Shown here piece after piece: positions 1 to 7,907 of a stretch of 46,359 nt of DNA. The DNA is from a virus. The position numbers and the translations under genes are program-made. How positions within the stretch are numbered: position 1 is the first letter of the stretch; each line of letters starts with the position of its first letter. The DNA lies in IMG/VR virus record IMGVR_UViG_3300020202_000105, positions 1 to 46,359 of that record. The stretch is one strand, 5' to 3'. Below the pieces are notes generated by a model. It was not told the DNA's origin and did not search any database. It saw nothing but the letters and a program-made list of their open reading frames with translations.

Positions 1-127
1 AAAATCGCCTCTACCTTTTTTTCTTTCGGATAGTCATTTATCATTTTAACATTTATTTTTTCAGCCAAAACTATTAATGCTTCTTTTTTTACGATCTCTG
101 TATTTACAGATTGCTCTAATTTTATTT
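1..127. repeat. Terminal direct repeat, left copy (circular-assembly overlap)
   Basis: These 127 bases are identical to 46233-46359. The repeat lies inside an open reading frame that becomes whole only when the two ends are joined. An exact overlap of 127 bases, equal to a common assembler k-mer length, points to a circular or circularly permuted genome rather than a biological terminal repeat. The non-redundant genome is therefore 46,232 bp. Confidence 0.93.
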
Positions 128-131
128 CCAT
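1..131 (-). CDS. Small hypothetical protein, N-terminal part (gene split by the window ends)
   Basis: The ATG is at 131-129, just after the TAA stop of the upstream virion gene at 136-134. The frame runs off the left edge and continues at 46232-46118, giving 81 residues in all. The N-terminal half is predicted to be helical and charged (MEIKLEQSVNTEIVKKEALI). I do not recognise the family. Position in the late operon, between accessory virion genes and the lysis genes, suggests a virion or lysis accessory role, but that is inference only. Confidence 0.75.
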   Translation of the reverse strand, partial: MEIKLEQSVNTEIVKKEALIVLAEKINVKMINDYPKEKKVEAI

Positions 132-133
132 GT

Positions 134-529
134 TTATACTATGTTTGTTATTATTCCATTTGTTGCCGTGATTGTCTTTCCGTCCTGAGAGGTAAAAGTT
201 CCTGATGCTCCAGAATCTCCTGATGCCGAATAACTGGTAGCATCAACATTTCCATTTATTCCTGTAAGCCTTATTTTTATTTCTCCTACTCCATTATCTA
301 TATCTACTGTTCCGTTACTAGCAGAAGTTCCAATAGTAACCAGATTTTCAAATAAAGCATCTGCCTGAACATCTATTACCGCTCCTGTTCCTGCAAGAAT
401 TAATGTATTACCGCCATTATAACCAATGTTAATATTGGTAGTTAATTTTCGGCCTTTAGTAAATGTAATGAGATCATCTGCTGCTGGCTCGCTATCCCAT
501 ACTATGTTGTCTCTTATTATTTTTGTCAT
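134..529 (-). CDS. Putative virion surface / tail-associated protein
   Basis: This 131-residue protein is rich in Gly, Ser, Thr, Asn and Ile, and its strand-like repeats (NTLILAGTGAVIDVQADA, DIDNGVGEIKIRLTGING) are typical of beta-rich surface or fibre domains. No cysteine, signal peptide or catalytic motif is visible. Its start overlaps the stop of the upstream gene by 4 nt (ATGA), so the two are co-translated. It lies at the end of the virion gene run, next to another beta-rich protein. A decoration or fibre accessory role is inferred; no exact family is recognised. Confidence 0.65.
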   Translation of the reverse strand: MTKIIRDNIVWDSEPAADDLITFTKGRKLTTNINIGYNGGNTLILAGTGAVIDVQADALFENLVTIGTSASNGTVDIDNGVGEIKIRLTGINGNVDATSYSASGDSGASGTFTSQDGKTITATNGIITNIV

Positions 530-1080
530 GTTGTTTCGGTTATTTTAGCTGCTCCTGTTGCAGAAGCCCATATACCTGTTACTAATCCGTTATAATCGTC
601 AATTATTACCGTGTCGCCATTATTTAGTTTGTAACTATAATCTGTTGTCGTAGCCCCGCTTCCTTCTTTTACATAAAGTACAGCCGTGCTATCATTTACA
701 ACTACCAGTTTCACCCTTGATGTATTTGCTGCTTTTAATGTTTGTGCCGTAACTGCACCTGAAACAGAAGATGTCGTACTTGTTGTACCATCTTTTTCTT
801 GTACACTTGTTGGATTTGTAGATGGGTCTTTAAATGCTTCTATTAATGCGATAACAGCAGATGCACTTGCGCCTTCCGGACTTGTTATATCGGAGTATAA
901 AAAACGATAATGATTTTCGCCATCAACTATTATAACATCATTATCAATTGCTTTTAAGTCCAGGTCAGATTTATCAATAAAAACAGTTTGGGCATCTATT
1001 TTTTTATACCCTATTCTTTGGTAATCAGCAGTTATTTCTATTTTAATAGTGCTGCTTGAATCGGTAATGTTTATAGCCAT
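526..1080 (-). CDS. Putative phage structural (beta-rich) protein
   Basis: This protein has 184 residues. The C-terminal 70 residues have the pattern 'xxRxKLVVVNDSTAVLYVKEGxGATTxDYSYKLxxGDxVIIDDYxGxVTGIWASATGAAKITE', shared by many phage tail- or capsid-associated beta proteins that end in ...WASATG.A.VTE. The N-terminal half is a separate beta/alpha module. It overlaps the next gene by 4 nt. It is probably a virion accessory or decoration protein; the family resemblance is from recognition of the motif, not from a search. Confidence 0.7.
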   Translation of the reverse strand: MAINITDSSSTIKIEITADYQRIGYKKIDAQTVFIDKSDLDLKAIDNDVIIVDGENHYRFLYSDITSPEGASASAVIALIEAFKDPSTNPTSVQEKDGTTSTTSSVSGAVTAQTLKAANTSRVKLVVVNDSTAVLYVKEGSGATTTDYSYKLNNGDTVIIDDYNGLVTGIWASATGAAKITETT

Positions 1081-1085
1081 GATTT

Positions 1086-1259
1086 TTATTTCTTTTTCTT
1101 TTTATTGCTTTCAAAATAGTCCTTTTGCCACCTCCATACTGTATACCCTATTGCTGCCAGAAGGGAGATTATTTTTAAAAACTGTTCAACATTTGAAAAA
1201 GTAATACCTATTGCACTTATGTTGACCAGCCAGATATATAGTTCATTTTGGTATTTCAT
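1086..1259 (-). CDS. Small two-segment membrane protein, holin-like
   Basis: This 57-residue protein has two hydrophobic stretches (about residues 7-22 and 27-43), then WRWQKDYF and a basic tail of five lysines. Its ATG overlaps the TGA of the upstream gene (ATGA at 1259-1256), which supports the start and translational coupling. Size, topology and basic C-terminus resemble small phage holins. However, a better holin candidate is next to the lysis enzyme at 44880-45161, so this could be a second holin, an antiholin or a virion-linked membrane protein. Confidence 0.65.
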   Translation of the reverse strand: MKYQNELYIWLVNISAIGITFSNVEQFLKIISLLAAIGYTVWRWQKDYFESNKKKKK

Positions 1260-1528
1260 AAATTAGATTTTATATAATAATCAATCGGTTCGTCATTAAT
1301 TTGCGGTTCTTCCGGAACTTCTTCTTCCTCGATAACGTCAAATACATAGTCCAAAACGCCTAATTTGTTAATCTCCATTATAGGCTCTTCAACCATTTTT
1401 TTAACAGTCTTTTCTATAATCTCGATTCTCTCAATACCAGCTTCATCTTTGGTTATAACTTCTTCCTGTTCTATAACCTCTTTTTCAACTAGCTTCACTT
1501 TTTTTTTAAATACTTGTCTTTTTGCCAT
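1256..1528 (-). CDS. Hypothetical charged coiled-coil protein
   Basis: This 90-residue protein is very rich in Lys, Glu, Val and Ile. The basic N-terminus (MAKRQVFKKKVKLVEKEV) is followed by a long acidic helix and an acidic Pro-containing tail (EEEEVPEEPQINDEP). It starts where the tail-fibre gene stops and overlaps the following holin-like gene by 4 nt. No known motif is seen. A chaperone or small virion role would fit the position, but this is not shown by the sequence. Confidence 0.65.
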   Translation of the reverse strand: MAKRQVFKKKVKLVEKEVIEQEEVITKDEAGIERIEIIEKTVKKMVEEPIMEINKLGVLDYVFDVIEEEEVPEEPQINDEPIDYYIKSNL

Positions 1529-2436
1529 TATAGTAATGCTGATACCCTTAATTCTGCATAAGGGCAGTTGGTTGTTACTGGTTCTGATGTTGCCGCAGCC
1601 GGATAATTTGCTGGCATTGCTCCATAAGCACTTGCCACTCTATAAATATGATTAACTACAATTCCGGTAGATGGAGAGCCTAATAAACAAGGGGCAGAGT
1701 TTATAAAAGTAAATCCATTTAATGCGCTATTTATATTCATAGCTATCCATACTCTTTTTGATGTTCTAAAAAGATTTTGTGCAATTACTAATTCTTTTAA
1801 TCCGGTAGATGAACAATCAACTTCCCCCTCTTGAAGCAATGCTCCGGGATAACCAGAGCCATCATCTGAATAAAGACCTAATCTCGCCAATCCACCTACA
1901 GCCAGCGTAGATACGTTTATTCTTATTCTGTCTACTGACTGATCGACTCCTATAACATAGGGCATTGCCCTTAAAGAATTAATTGCAAATCCAGCAGATG
2001 TAGTTACTGTATTTCTTGGCATTCCGTAATATCTATTCACTATCCTTAGTGATTCATACGAAAGGCTTGTGTTATCCATTCCAGGAACAGTAATACTTCT
2101 GTCAGGAAAAGTATAGGTTCTGGAAGCAGTATTTGAGTTTGTAAAAAATGATGTGAATGTGCCGAGAACATTCTTGAAGTTAATTTTTAAAAGAGTAAGC
2201 CCTGCATATCCGCCCGAAGCATCCTTATTCGTTGTAACCTCTGCTCCTAATGTTGCCGCTGTTATTCCGAATGTATCATATGGAAGTGCATTCCAACCAG
2301 TAACACCATCCCCCTTTTTCCATTTATTTGTGTCGGTTTCGTACCCTTGTTGCCCTGCTAACAAAACAGGATTATTGGCTGTCCAATTGGCTGCAGTATC
2401 TCTCCTTCTTTGAATGCTTCCTGTTAATGCTGTCAT
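1528..2436 (-). CDS. Tail fibre / receptor-binding protein candidate
   Basis: This protein has 302 residues. The N-terminus (IQRRRDTAANWTANNPVLLAGQQGYETDTNKWKKGDGVTGWNALPY) is the short repeat widely found at the start of phage tail fibres and related to the N-terminal domain of the Bordetella phage Mtd protein. The rest is Gly/Ser/Thr-rich and beta-like, as expected of a receptor-binding head domain. It sits downstream of head and tail genes and upstream of small virion genes. No reverse transcriptase or template repeat accompanies it, so there is no sign of a diversity-generating system. Confidence 0.75.
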   Translation of the reverse strand: MTALTGSIQRRRDTAANWTANNPVLLAGQQGYETDTNKWKKGDGVTGWNALPYDTFGITAATLGAEVTTNKDASGGYAGLTLLKINFKNVLGTFTSFFTNSNTASRTYTFPDRSITVPGMDNTSLSYESLRIVNRYYGMPRNTVTTSAGFAINSLRAMPYVIGVDQSVDRIRINVSTLAVGGLARLGLYSDDGSGYPGALLQEGEVDCSSTGLKELVIAQNLFRTSKRVWIAMNINSALNGFTFINSAPCLLGSPSTGIVVNHIYRVASAYGAMPANYPAAATSEPVTTNCPYAELRVSALL

Positions 2437-3107
2437 GATTCTACTATTGAATTTGTATAAACTGTTGAACTATTTCCTTCGTCAATTCCGCTAAATACCA
2501 GAACAGTATAATCAGTACCACAAGCCGGCTGTGCTATTACATTCCCATCCTGATCTTTGATGTTTACAGCACCGCCTCCAAATTCGTTCTCCAGGCATTC
2601 AATTTGTTCATCTGTAAGACTGTTGATTACATCCTCATCACAAAAATCATATTCTGGTAAAATGCAAGTGTTTAACTTATTCTCATTTAAACTATCTAAA
2701 AGAAGTTCGCAAGGTGTTGGTACAACTTCTTCTGATTCAGGGTCGCAGCATTCCACTTCCGGAGGTGTATCAACAAAATTAAGAATGATGCAATTGTATG
2801 TTAAATATCCAAATGTTAATGTGGCCTTAGTTGTATAGGTATTGCTTGTATAAACAATTACTTCAAAATCTCCCGCATGCTGATTAAACAATCCGGAAGG
2901 AAGTGTTGCATAGTTTAGAATAAAATCCCCATCCGCATCGGTTATAACAGTCTGTTTATAAGTATTGGCAAACTTGTCAGTTATGATAATATAATAAGTA
3001 GTTAAAGGCGTTAAGCCTCCTGCTATTATTAGCGTATCACAAACTTCAAATTCTAACTCATAACACTCTTCACATACTAAAGCGGGTAAATCACAGGCTA
3101 CGATCAT
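2433..3107 (-). CDS. Cysteine-rich putative virion protein with Ig-like domain
   Basis: This 224-residue protein has an N-terminus dense in Cys (C5, C12, C15, C23), followed by a beta-sandwich-like stretch (LTPLTTYYIIITDKFANTYKQTVITDADGDFIL) resembling an Ig or fibronectin-type domain. A second cysteine cluster (ECCDPESEEVVPTPCE) precedes an acidic helix. It overlaps the tail-fibre start by 4 nt and lies just after a terminator-like hairpin. It probably connects fibres to the tail or decorates the virion. The function is inferred from position only. Confidence 0.6.
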   Translation of the reverse strand: MIVACDLPALVCEECYELEFEVCDTLIIAGGLTPLTTYYIIITDKFANTYKQTVITDADGDFILNYATLPSGLFNQHAGDFEVIVYTSNTYTTKATLTFGYLTYNCIILNFVDTPPEVECCDPESEEVVPTPCELLLDSLNENKLNTCILPEYDFCDEDVINSLTDEQIECLENEFGGGAVNIKDQDGNVIAQPACGTDYTVLVFSGIDEGNSSTVYTNSIVES

Positions 3108-3111
3108 TTTT

Positions 3112-3140
3112 GTAAAAAGTAGCCCCGGTTAAAGGGCTAC
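3112..3140 (-). terminator. Intrinsic terminator / attenuator inside the late operon
   Basis: On the minus strand a 7-bp stem GTAGCCC/GGGCTAC encloses an 8-nt loop and is followed by five Ts (3118-3114). It lies in the 40-nt gap after the 181-residue protein gene, just before the cysteine-rich virion gene. Partial termination here would give the upstream, probably abundant, structural proteins more mRNA than the fibre and lysis genes. Confidence 0.65.
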
Positions 3141-3147
3141 GTTATAA

Positions 3148-3693
3148 TTATTGAACTTGTGTACAATCAAATACATCAGGAGCGGTATATGAACATGGCA
3201 AGTTCTTACTTGTCCATTTCACATCCACCGACCAAACCACTTTAGATTTAACATCTTGAGCGATTGGAAACTTAGGTAATATTGTTACTGTTTTATCAGA
3301 CAGATAAATCAACGTTTCCGTTCTCCAGGAAACTTTATAGGCATTTCTTGCATTTTTTAAGTTGTCGTAAAAATCGCAGTTGCCGTTAAAGTTCGGGTCA
3401 GCATAGTTTAACAGGAAGTCGTATCCATCCAAAGAAGTTGGACTATCTCCAAAACCTTGTCCTTCCTGTGGTACGCCTCCGTCAAAAGTTCCATAGGTTA
3501 AAGGAATAATGATTATCTGTCCTGCTAAAATTCCTGTATTCCATTCGGAAGCAGAAGCAGGGTTAGTGAAGGTAAAATCCTCCTCTATAAAGGCAACTGA
3601 ACGAATCCCGCCTAACTCAATGGTTAAACATGGGTCGCACAAATGCTCTGGTACGTTGTCTTGGCAGTTGTTGCCAGGGTAATAAATTGCCAT
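3148..3693 (-). CDS. Putative major tail (tube) protein
   Basis: This 181-residue beta-rich protein has Cys at 10, 19 and 22 near the N-terminus and a Cys-containing tail (SYTAPDVFDCTQVQ). It follows the connector genes and precedes a terminator-like hairpin and the fibre genes, where a tail-tube protein would be expected and where strong expression would be useful. No diagnostic motif is visible. A head-tail joining or decoration protein is the main alternative. Confidence 0.5.
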   Translation of the reverse strand: MAIYYPGNNCQDNVPEHLCDPCLTIELGGIRSVAFIEEDFTFTNPASASEWNTGILAGQIIIIPLTYGTFDGGVPQEGQGFGDSPTSLDGYDFLLNYADPNFNGNCDFYDNLKNARNAYKVSWRTETLIYLSDKTVTILPKFPIAQDVKSKVVWSVDVKWTSKNLPCSYTAPDVFDCTQVQ

Positions 3694-3708
3694 AGTTTTT
3701 TTAGTTTT

Positions 3709-4278
3709 TTATGTGCATATATCAATACATGATCTGTCGTATTCGCTAACAATCGTATAGGGAATAGAGAATAAAATGCTATTGGGTTTTAAATTGTATT
3801 CCACTCCAGCATATTCTCCTCTAAAAACTAAAACGCTGTCAAGATTTACATCACCTGTCTTGATTTCGCAGCTTCGTAAATTGTATAATTGTTTTTGTGC
3901 CTTGGTCAATTCTTGTGGGAATCCGGCCTCAACACCTGCAACTAATTGTTCTTTGGTTATTTGTAAAATATTTCTATCACCGTAAACAACCATTATCATA
4001 TTAGCTGTTTCCTGTGTTATTTGATTGTCTCCGAAGTCGTCCGTTTTGTCGTATTTAAGATCAATAACCCTATGATAAATCATAAAGGCTTTTACATCAT
4101 CAATAGATAAGTCCGTACATTCTCCGTCATTATCAACAATTGCAGGAATAGTAACATCTTCTCTTGGCAAGAGATGGGCAATACTATTTATAGAAGCTTT
4201 CTGAAAACGCTTATCTGCAAGCGTTGACGCTCTTTCTTCTACATTAATAATATCTACTATCTCTTTTAAATAAGGCAT
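3709..4278 (-). CDS. Putative head-tail connector / tail terminator protein
   Basis: This protein has 189 residues. The N-terminal helix region (EIVDIINVEERASTLADKRFQKASINSIAHLLPRED) is followed by mixed alpha/beta sequence, and the C-terminus carries a C-x3-C pair (SCIDICT). Its ATG overlaps the stop of the gp10-like gene. The gene order capsid, connector, gp10-like protein, this gene, tube candidate is that of siphovirus neck genes, so a tail-terminator or joining role is likely. No family was recognised from sequence alone. Confidence 0.5.
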   Translation of the reverse strand: MPYLKEIVDIINVEERASTLADKRFQKASINSIAHLLPREDVTIPAIVDNDGECTDLSIDDVKAFMIYHRVIDLKYDKTDDFGDNQITQETANMIMVVYGDRNILQITKEQLVAGVEAGFPQELTKAQKQLYNLRSCEIKTGDVNLDSVLVFRGEYAGVEYNLKPNSILFSIPYTIVSEYDRSCIDICT

Positions 4279-4736
4279 TACTTTAAAATTTTATTCATTT
4301 CAAATTGCGCTATTTCTGTGGCTTGCTTCCTCTCTGCTGATGTCAGTTTCCATATTTCTCCGTACTTCTCTTCCATGTATTTAGAGATTTCGAAATTCTT
4401 ATCGTTCTTAAATCCTAATCCCCATCCACCGGATGTTTTTATAGGGTCTTTAGCACCGATAGCAAAATCATTTTCAAGTTTCCTTGTAAGCGATATAACT
4501 ACCTTTGAATCAGAATTACGGTTGTATTTCTTCTGTCTTAGCTTTAAATAATCAGGGTCATAATCTCCTATTTGCTGACCGTTTGCATTTAGACCGCTTT
4601 CGTGAATTCTTTCTCTCACCTCCGCACACATGGTAGTTGCTACTGTTCTAAGGATTTTGTCTTTATCCTTAACAGTCAATAGCTTTTTTTTAAGCTCTTT
4701 TACTACCGATGGTATGTTGGTTTGCACATTTATCAT
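4278..4736 (-). CDS. HK97 gp10-like / virion morphogenesis (tail completion) protein
   Basis: This 152-residue protein contains the stretch CAEVRERIHESGLNANGQQIGDYDPDYLKLR, which resembles phage virion-morphogenesis and HK97 gp10-like proteins: a helix with conserved R-I-H, then 'G..IG.Y'. It is basic and helical at both ends. It sits between the 332-residue head protein and the connector candidate, where a neck or tail-completion protein belongs. It overlaps the upstream micro-gene by 4 nt. Confidence 0.6.
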   Translation of the reverse strand: MINVQTNIPSVVKELKKKLLTVKDKDKILRTVATTMCAEVRERIHESGLNANGQQIGDYDPDYLKLRQKKYNRNSDSKVVISLTRKLENDFAIGAKDPIKTSGGWGLGFKNDKNFEISKYMEEKYGEIWKLTSAERKQATEIAQFEMNKILK

Positions 4737-4783
4737 CTTTTACCCTTTGGTCTTGGCGGTTTTCCGCAGCATGATTTATTCAT
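4733..4783 (-). CDS. 16-residue Cys/Lys-rich micro-protein
   Basis: The product is MNKSCCGKPPRPKGKR. Its ATG overlaps the TGA of the 332-residue gene (ATGA, 4783-4780), and its own TGA overlaps the ATG of the gp10-like gene (ATGA, 4736-4733). Linked overlaps on both sides make it unlikely that the gap is non-coding. It may serve mainly to couple translation of its neighbours, or encode a small Cys/basic peptide. No homologue is recognised. Confidence 0.5.
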   Translation of the reverse strand: MNKSCCGKPPRPKGKR

Positions 4784-5778
4784 GGCATATTTTCTTTTAT
4801 GATTACCTGATTATGGCACTCCAAACAACAATCGCATAGATTTAAGTCAATACCATCAATTGCGTTCATTAGCTCCTCTTGAAATATGATCTCAAATTCT
4901 GATCGTAATTCTTTGGCTTTAGCAGCGTTAATGGTGGTATAGAAATTAATTCTAGGTGAATGAGAAAGCTCAAACAAAAGCTCAGAGCCTAATAAGTACC
5001 ATAGAGCATTAGCAAACGTTTCTTTATTAGCGCATATAAAAGCGTTGTAAGAACATTGAATTGAGAATACACCGGAAAGCCCGAATGTATTCTGACCTCT
5101 TGTTACACCGGAATTAAATACCGTAGTTGTAATATTACTTTCACCGCCTTTTATTATTGCCTGACAATCATTGCAGAAACATGAACCTTCATTTAAAAGG
5201 TCTAGCTCCACACCATTAACAAGCGTGGCGTTATAAGCAACAAATAGTTTTCTTGCTGTATACTTAGTATTTACTTGTACTGTATTCCACCCTATCGCTC
5301 CGGTTACTGAAAAACTATCTTCTTCAACCCCTGTATTGAGGTTGAAGATTTTGATAGTTGTATTTACAGCAGCGGGGAGGTATAACATTAGATGCTGAAT
5401 ATTGATCTCCTGAAAGTTGCTTGCTACATAACCGTCCGTGTTTTCAAAATTGTCGAGGTCTATTATAAAGCCTCTATATTTAGCAGCAAGAGCAGTTAAT
5501 GAAGCAGTATCAATTCCTTCTAACAGATCAACACTTTGAGTAACATTCTTTATTCTATACCTTTTAGAAAACTCGGCTTTAATCTTAGTGAATAAACGCC
5601 TTGTAGCCCTAACTTGCACATCGTCCCAAACTCCTTGATAGTTCACTTGTTCAGCATCGGCAGTATTGTCGATGCTTTTAAGTGAAATCCCTGGAAGTGA
5701 GTTAACGAATAGTCCGCTAGGCGGGTCTACTACGCTACATCCCTGTAAGCCGATATAATCTATAAGGCATTCGCTCAT
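4780..5778 (-). CDS. Cysteine-rich head-associated structural protein
   Basis: This 332-residue protein begins MSECLIDYIGLQGC and carries the phrase SGLFVNSLPGISLKS, which I associate with a structural protein common in Bacteroidota siphoviruses. Cysteines cluster at C4/C14, C200/C202/C205, C242/C249 and C315/C317/C318/C321. The gene directly follows the major capsid gene. A head-completion, connector or decoration role is likely. The clustered CxC and CxxC motifs suggest metal binding or disulfide cross-links in the particle. Confidence 0.6.
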   Translation of the reverse strand: MSECLIDYIGLQGCSVVDPPSGLFVNSLPGISLKSIDNTADAEQVNYQGVWDDVQVRATRRLFTKIKAEFSKRYRIKNVTQSVDLLEGIDTASLTALAAKYRGFIIDLDNFENTDGYVASNFQEINIQHLMLYLPAAVNTTIKIFNLNTGVEEDSFSVTGAIGWNTVQVNTKYTARKLFVAYNATLVNGVELDLLNEGSCFCNDCQAIIKGGESNITTTVFNSGVTRGQNTFGLSGVFSIQCSYNAFICANKETFANALWYLLGSELLFELSHSPRINFYTTINAAKAKELRSEFEIIFQEELMNAIDGIDLNLCDCCLECHNQVIIKENMP

Positions 5779-5808
5779 TTGTTTTTAAATTATGGCTGTA
5801 AGCCGTTA

Positions 5809-6927
5809 TTAATCACAAGTTTCGCAATCGTTACTTATAATATATCTCAATGTTCCTCTGTTTCCAGTAAGATCATCAGCGGCTTTATAAGCATTTGTTG
5901 GAATGTTATATAATCCAAACTGTTTGGACAGAATCAGGTTAAAGCCTTTTCCAAGTTCTCCTAAAGAATTACCTGAATAAGCATCGAAAAACTCCTGGGG
6001 GCAATCGTTGTATCTTAACTGAAAGTCAAAGTTTACCGCCTTAACATCGTTAGCCATTACCAAAGGCAAAGGAAGAACTCCGAAAGTTGAACCGCCCGGT
6101 TTAACTCCTGCTTTAAATCCTTGATAGCGTAGATATTCAACAATCTGAACTGCATCTTTTTCGAACACTCCGATTTGATTTGCAGCCCATTGTGTTGAAG
6201 AATCTTCATCATGGAAATAATCAAAAGCACCAGCCATTAATTTTGAATCAATACCAGCTTGGTCAGCTTGTTTGGCGAATTGCTGTAAAACATAGTTTAA
6301 CATTAATCCGTTACCAACTATTTGAGGACGACCTGAAAACTGGTTACGCTTGAAATCTGTTAAGATTTGAGTGATACCATCGTTCAAAGGATTTATTGTT
6401 GAATCCTTATTGATGTTTATTGTATCAGCAACGTTATTTCCTGTTCTTCGGTTTACACCAAATCGACCAGCTTGAAGTTGAAGCAAATCTCTGTTTACAG
6501 CGCCTATCAAGGAGTTTGAAGCAGTCATAACACTATCAATGAACTCATTCATCATTGATGTAGCAGGTTTACCTACACTAACTGTTTTACTTGCATCTTC
6601 GCAGTATTCAGCGATTGTTTCATCTTCGATATGAATTGCAATTTGTCTGTAACTTCCTACGGTTACAGTATCTTCTGTGTAAGAAGGTACAAGTGTATTA
6701 TCGCAACTTGCTACTGTATCAGTATCAGCTATGATAAACCGTTGTTTCTTTTTGATTTGAACAGTCTTCAAATGACCGTTGTAAGAATCATTTTTAATTA
6801 CACCCGGAGACATGCTTGTTAAAAGCATATTCGTAAATCCGTTGGGTTCTATTTTGTATTGTGGTGTCGCTTCTTTGGCGATCTCTCTTATATGTTGTAA
6901 TAAGTAGGGACAAAATCCATTAGCCAT
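5809..6927 (-). CDS. Major capsid protein
   Basis: This 372-residue protein is of major capsid size and is placed directly after a coiled-coil scaffold-like gene. An N-terminal helical/basic region is followed by long mixed alpha/beta sequence without enzyme motifs. The middle (GRPQIVGNGLMLNYVLQQFAKQAD) and the C-terminal segments look like an HK97-type capsid fold, but that cannot be proved by eye. The C-terminus ends in a CxxC pair (C368, C371). A short stem (GGCT/AGCC) follows the stop. Confidence 0.75.
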   Translation of the reverse strand: MANGFCPYLLQHIREIAKEATPQYKIEPNGFTNMLLTSMSPGVIKNDSYNGHLKTVQIKKKQRFIIADTDTVASCDNTLVPSYTEDTVTVGSYRQIAIHIEDETIAEYCEDASKTVSVGKPATSMMNEFIDSVMTASNSLIGAVNRDLLQLQAGRFGVNRRTGNNVADTININKDSTINPLNDGITQILTDFKRNQFSGRPQIVGNGLMLNYVLQQFAKQADQAGIDSKLMAGAFDYFHDEDSSTQWAANQIGVFEKDAVQIVEYLRYQGFKAGVKPGGSTFGVLPLPLVMANDVKAVNFDFQLRYNDCPQEFFDAYSGNSLGELGKGFNLILSKQFGLYNIPTNAYKAADDLTGNRGTLRYIISNDCETCD

Positions 6928-6960
6928 TATTTTTGAGTTTCCTAAACTCTTTCGTTACCG

Positions 6961-7839
6961 TTAGCTTTCGGCAACTCTCGACATGCTTTCAACAGAAGTA
7001 TTTATAGCAGCTTCGAATGAAGATGTATTTCTTTTGCTCGTTGACGGAGTTACCACTATTGGCGTTGCAGGAGTATTGTTATTTCCGCTAACAACCAATA
7101 ATTTGTTTTGTGCTAAAACCGAATCGGCAAAGTCCTTAATGGTAACAGGCTTATTATCTACATAATAATCTGTGTCGGTTGACGTTTTCAATTTTAGTTC
7201 ACCGTTTTCCCGTACTATTTTCACACCTTTTTCTTTCAAAGAATTTTCTAAAGCTATTTTTGCTGTACTTAATTTAAGTTCCTGTGCCATTTCTTTTGGT
7301 AAAGAATAGTTGTAGTCGCTTAAAATAGAGTTCAACTTAATATTAGTGAGTTCCGATTCGTGCTTATTTAATAAAGCATCGTATTCAGATTTGGCTATTG
7401 TACTGGATTTAAGCGTAGCTATTTGACCATTTAAGTCAGCTATCTGCCTGTCTAGTTCAGCTTTCTCACCGGGGGCTTTAGAAGCCTTTGACTTTTCGAG
7501 TTCTGCTACTTTTTTAATAAGTTGCGAAGTTCGTTTGTGAGTTGATTGCTCGCTTAACAATTCTTGTTTAACAGTATCTTCTAGTTGAAGGTCTGTCATA
7601 ATTTTGTTAAGTTCTGAATCAACACCGTTTAAAGCCTGTGCAAAGAAGTGTGATTTTAACGTGGGATTGTTTTTCGCAGAATCAAGAGTAAAATAATTAC
7701 TATTGATCTTTGACGCAATCGAATCAGGAATGTCTATACTAGCCAATTCCTTATTTTGAAGCAAAGACAAAAGCCCTGCATCATCTTTTGGTGTTCCGCT
7801 ATTAACGGCAAACGTGTTGAGAAAGTCTCCGATTTTCAT
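6961..7839 (-). CDS. Capsid scaffold-like coiled-coil protein
   Basis: This protein has 292 residues. The central part (about residues 95-180) is a long heptad-like coiled coil rich in Lys, Glu, Leu and Ala (KKVAELEKSKASKAPGEKAELDRQIADLNGQ). A Thr/Ser/Asn-rich linker leads to a short helical C-terminus (FEAAINTSVESMSRVAES) of the type that docks to coat protein. It lies directly upstream of the major capsid gene. This combination is characteristic of phage scaffolding proteins. No protease triad is visible. Confidence 0.7.
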   Translation of the reverse strand: MKIGDFLNTFAVNSGTPKDDAGLLSLLQNKELASIDIPDSIASKINSNYFTLDSAKNNPTLKSHFFAQALNGVDSELNKIMTDLQLEDTVKQELLSEQSTHKRTSQLIKKVAELEKSKASKAPGEKAELDRQIADLNGQIATLKSSTIAKSEYDALLNKHESELTNIKLNSILSDYNYSLPKEMAQELKLSTAKIALENSLKEKGVKIVRENGELKLKTSTDTDYYVDNKPVTIKDFADSVLAQNKLLVVSGNNNTPATPIVVTPSTSKRNTSSFEAAINTSVESMSRVAES

Positions 7840-7876
7840 ATGTGTAAATTATGTTTCAAAAATACTTTGCAAATTA

Positions 7877-7907
7877 TTTGGAAGTACTATGTAAATCAAT
7901 ATGTTTG
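7877..7907 (+). promoter_or_regulatory. Consensus Bacteroidota promoter of the plus-strand moron
   Basis: TTTG at 7877-7880 is followed after 19 nt by TATGTTTG at 7900-7907, an excellent match to the TTG-N17-23-TAnnTTTG promoter. Transcription should begin near 7914, and the first ATG is at 7933. It points rightwards, against the surrounding head genes. Confidence 0.75.

Noticed and set aside
1528-2436. Diversity-generating retroelement suggested by the Mtd-like N-terminus
   Set aside because: No reverse transcriptase gene and no template/variable repeat pair was found in the window.
7857-7864. TATTTTTG box on the minus strand before the scaffold-like gene
   Set aside because: No -33 TTG lies at proper spacing; kept out of the feature list.
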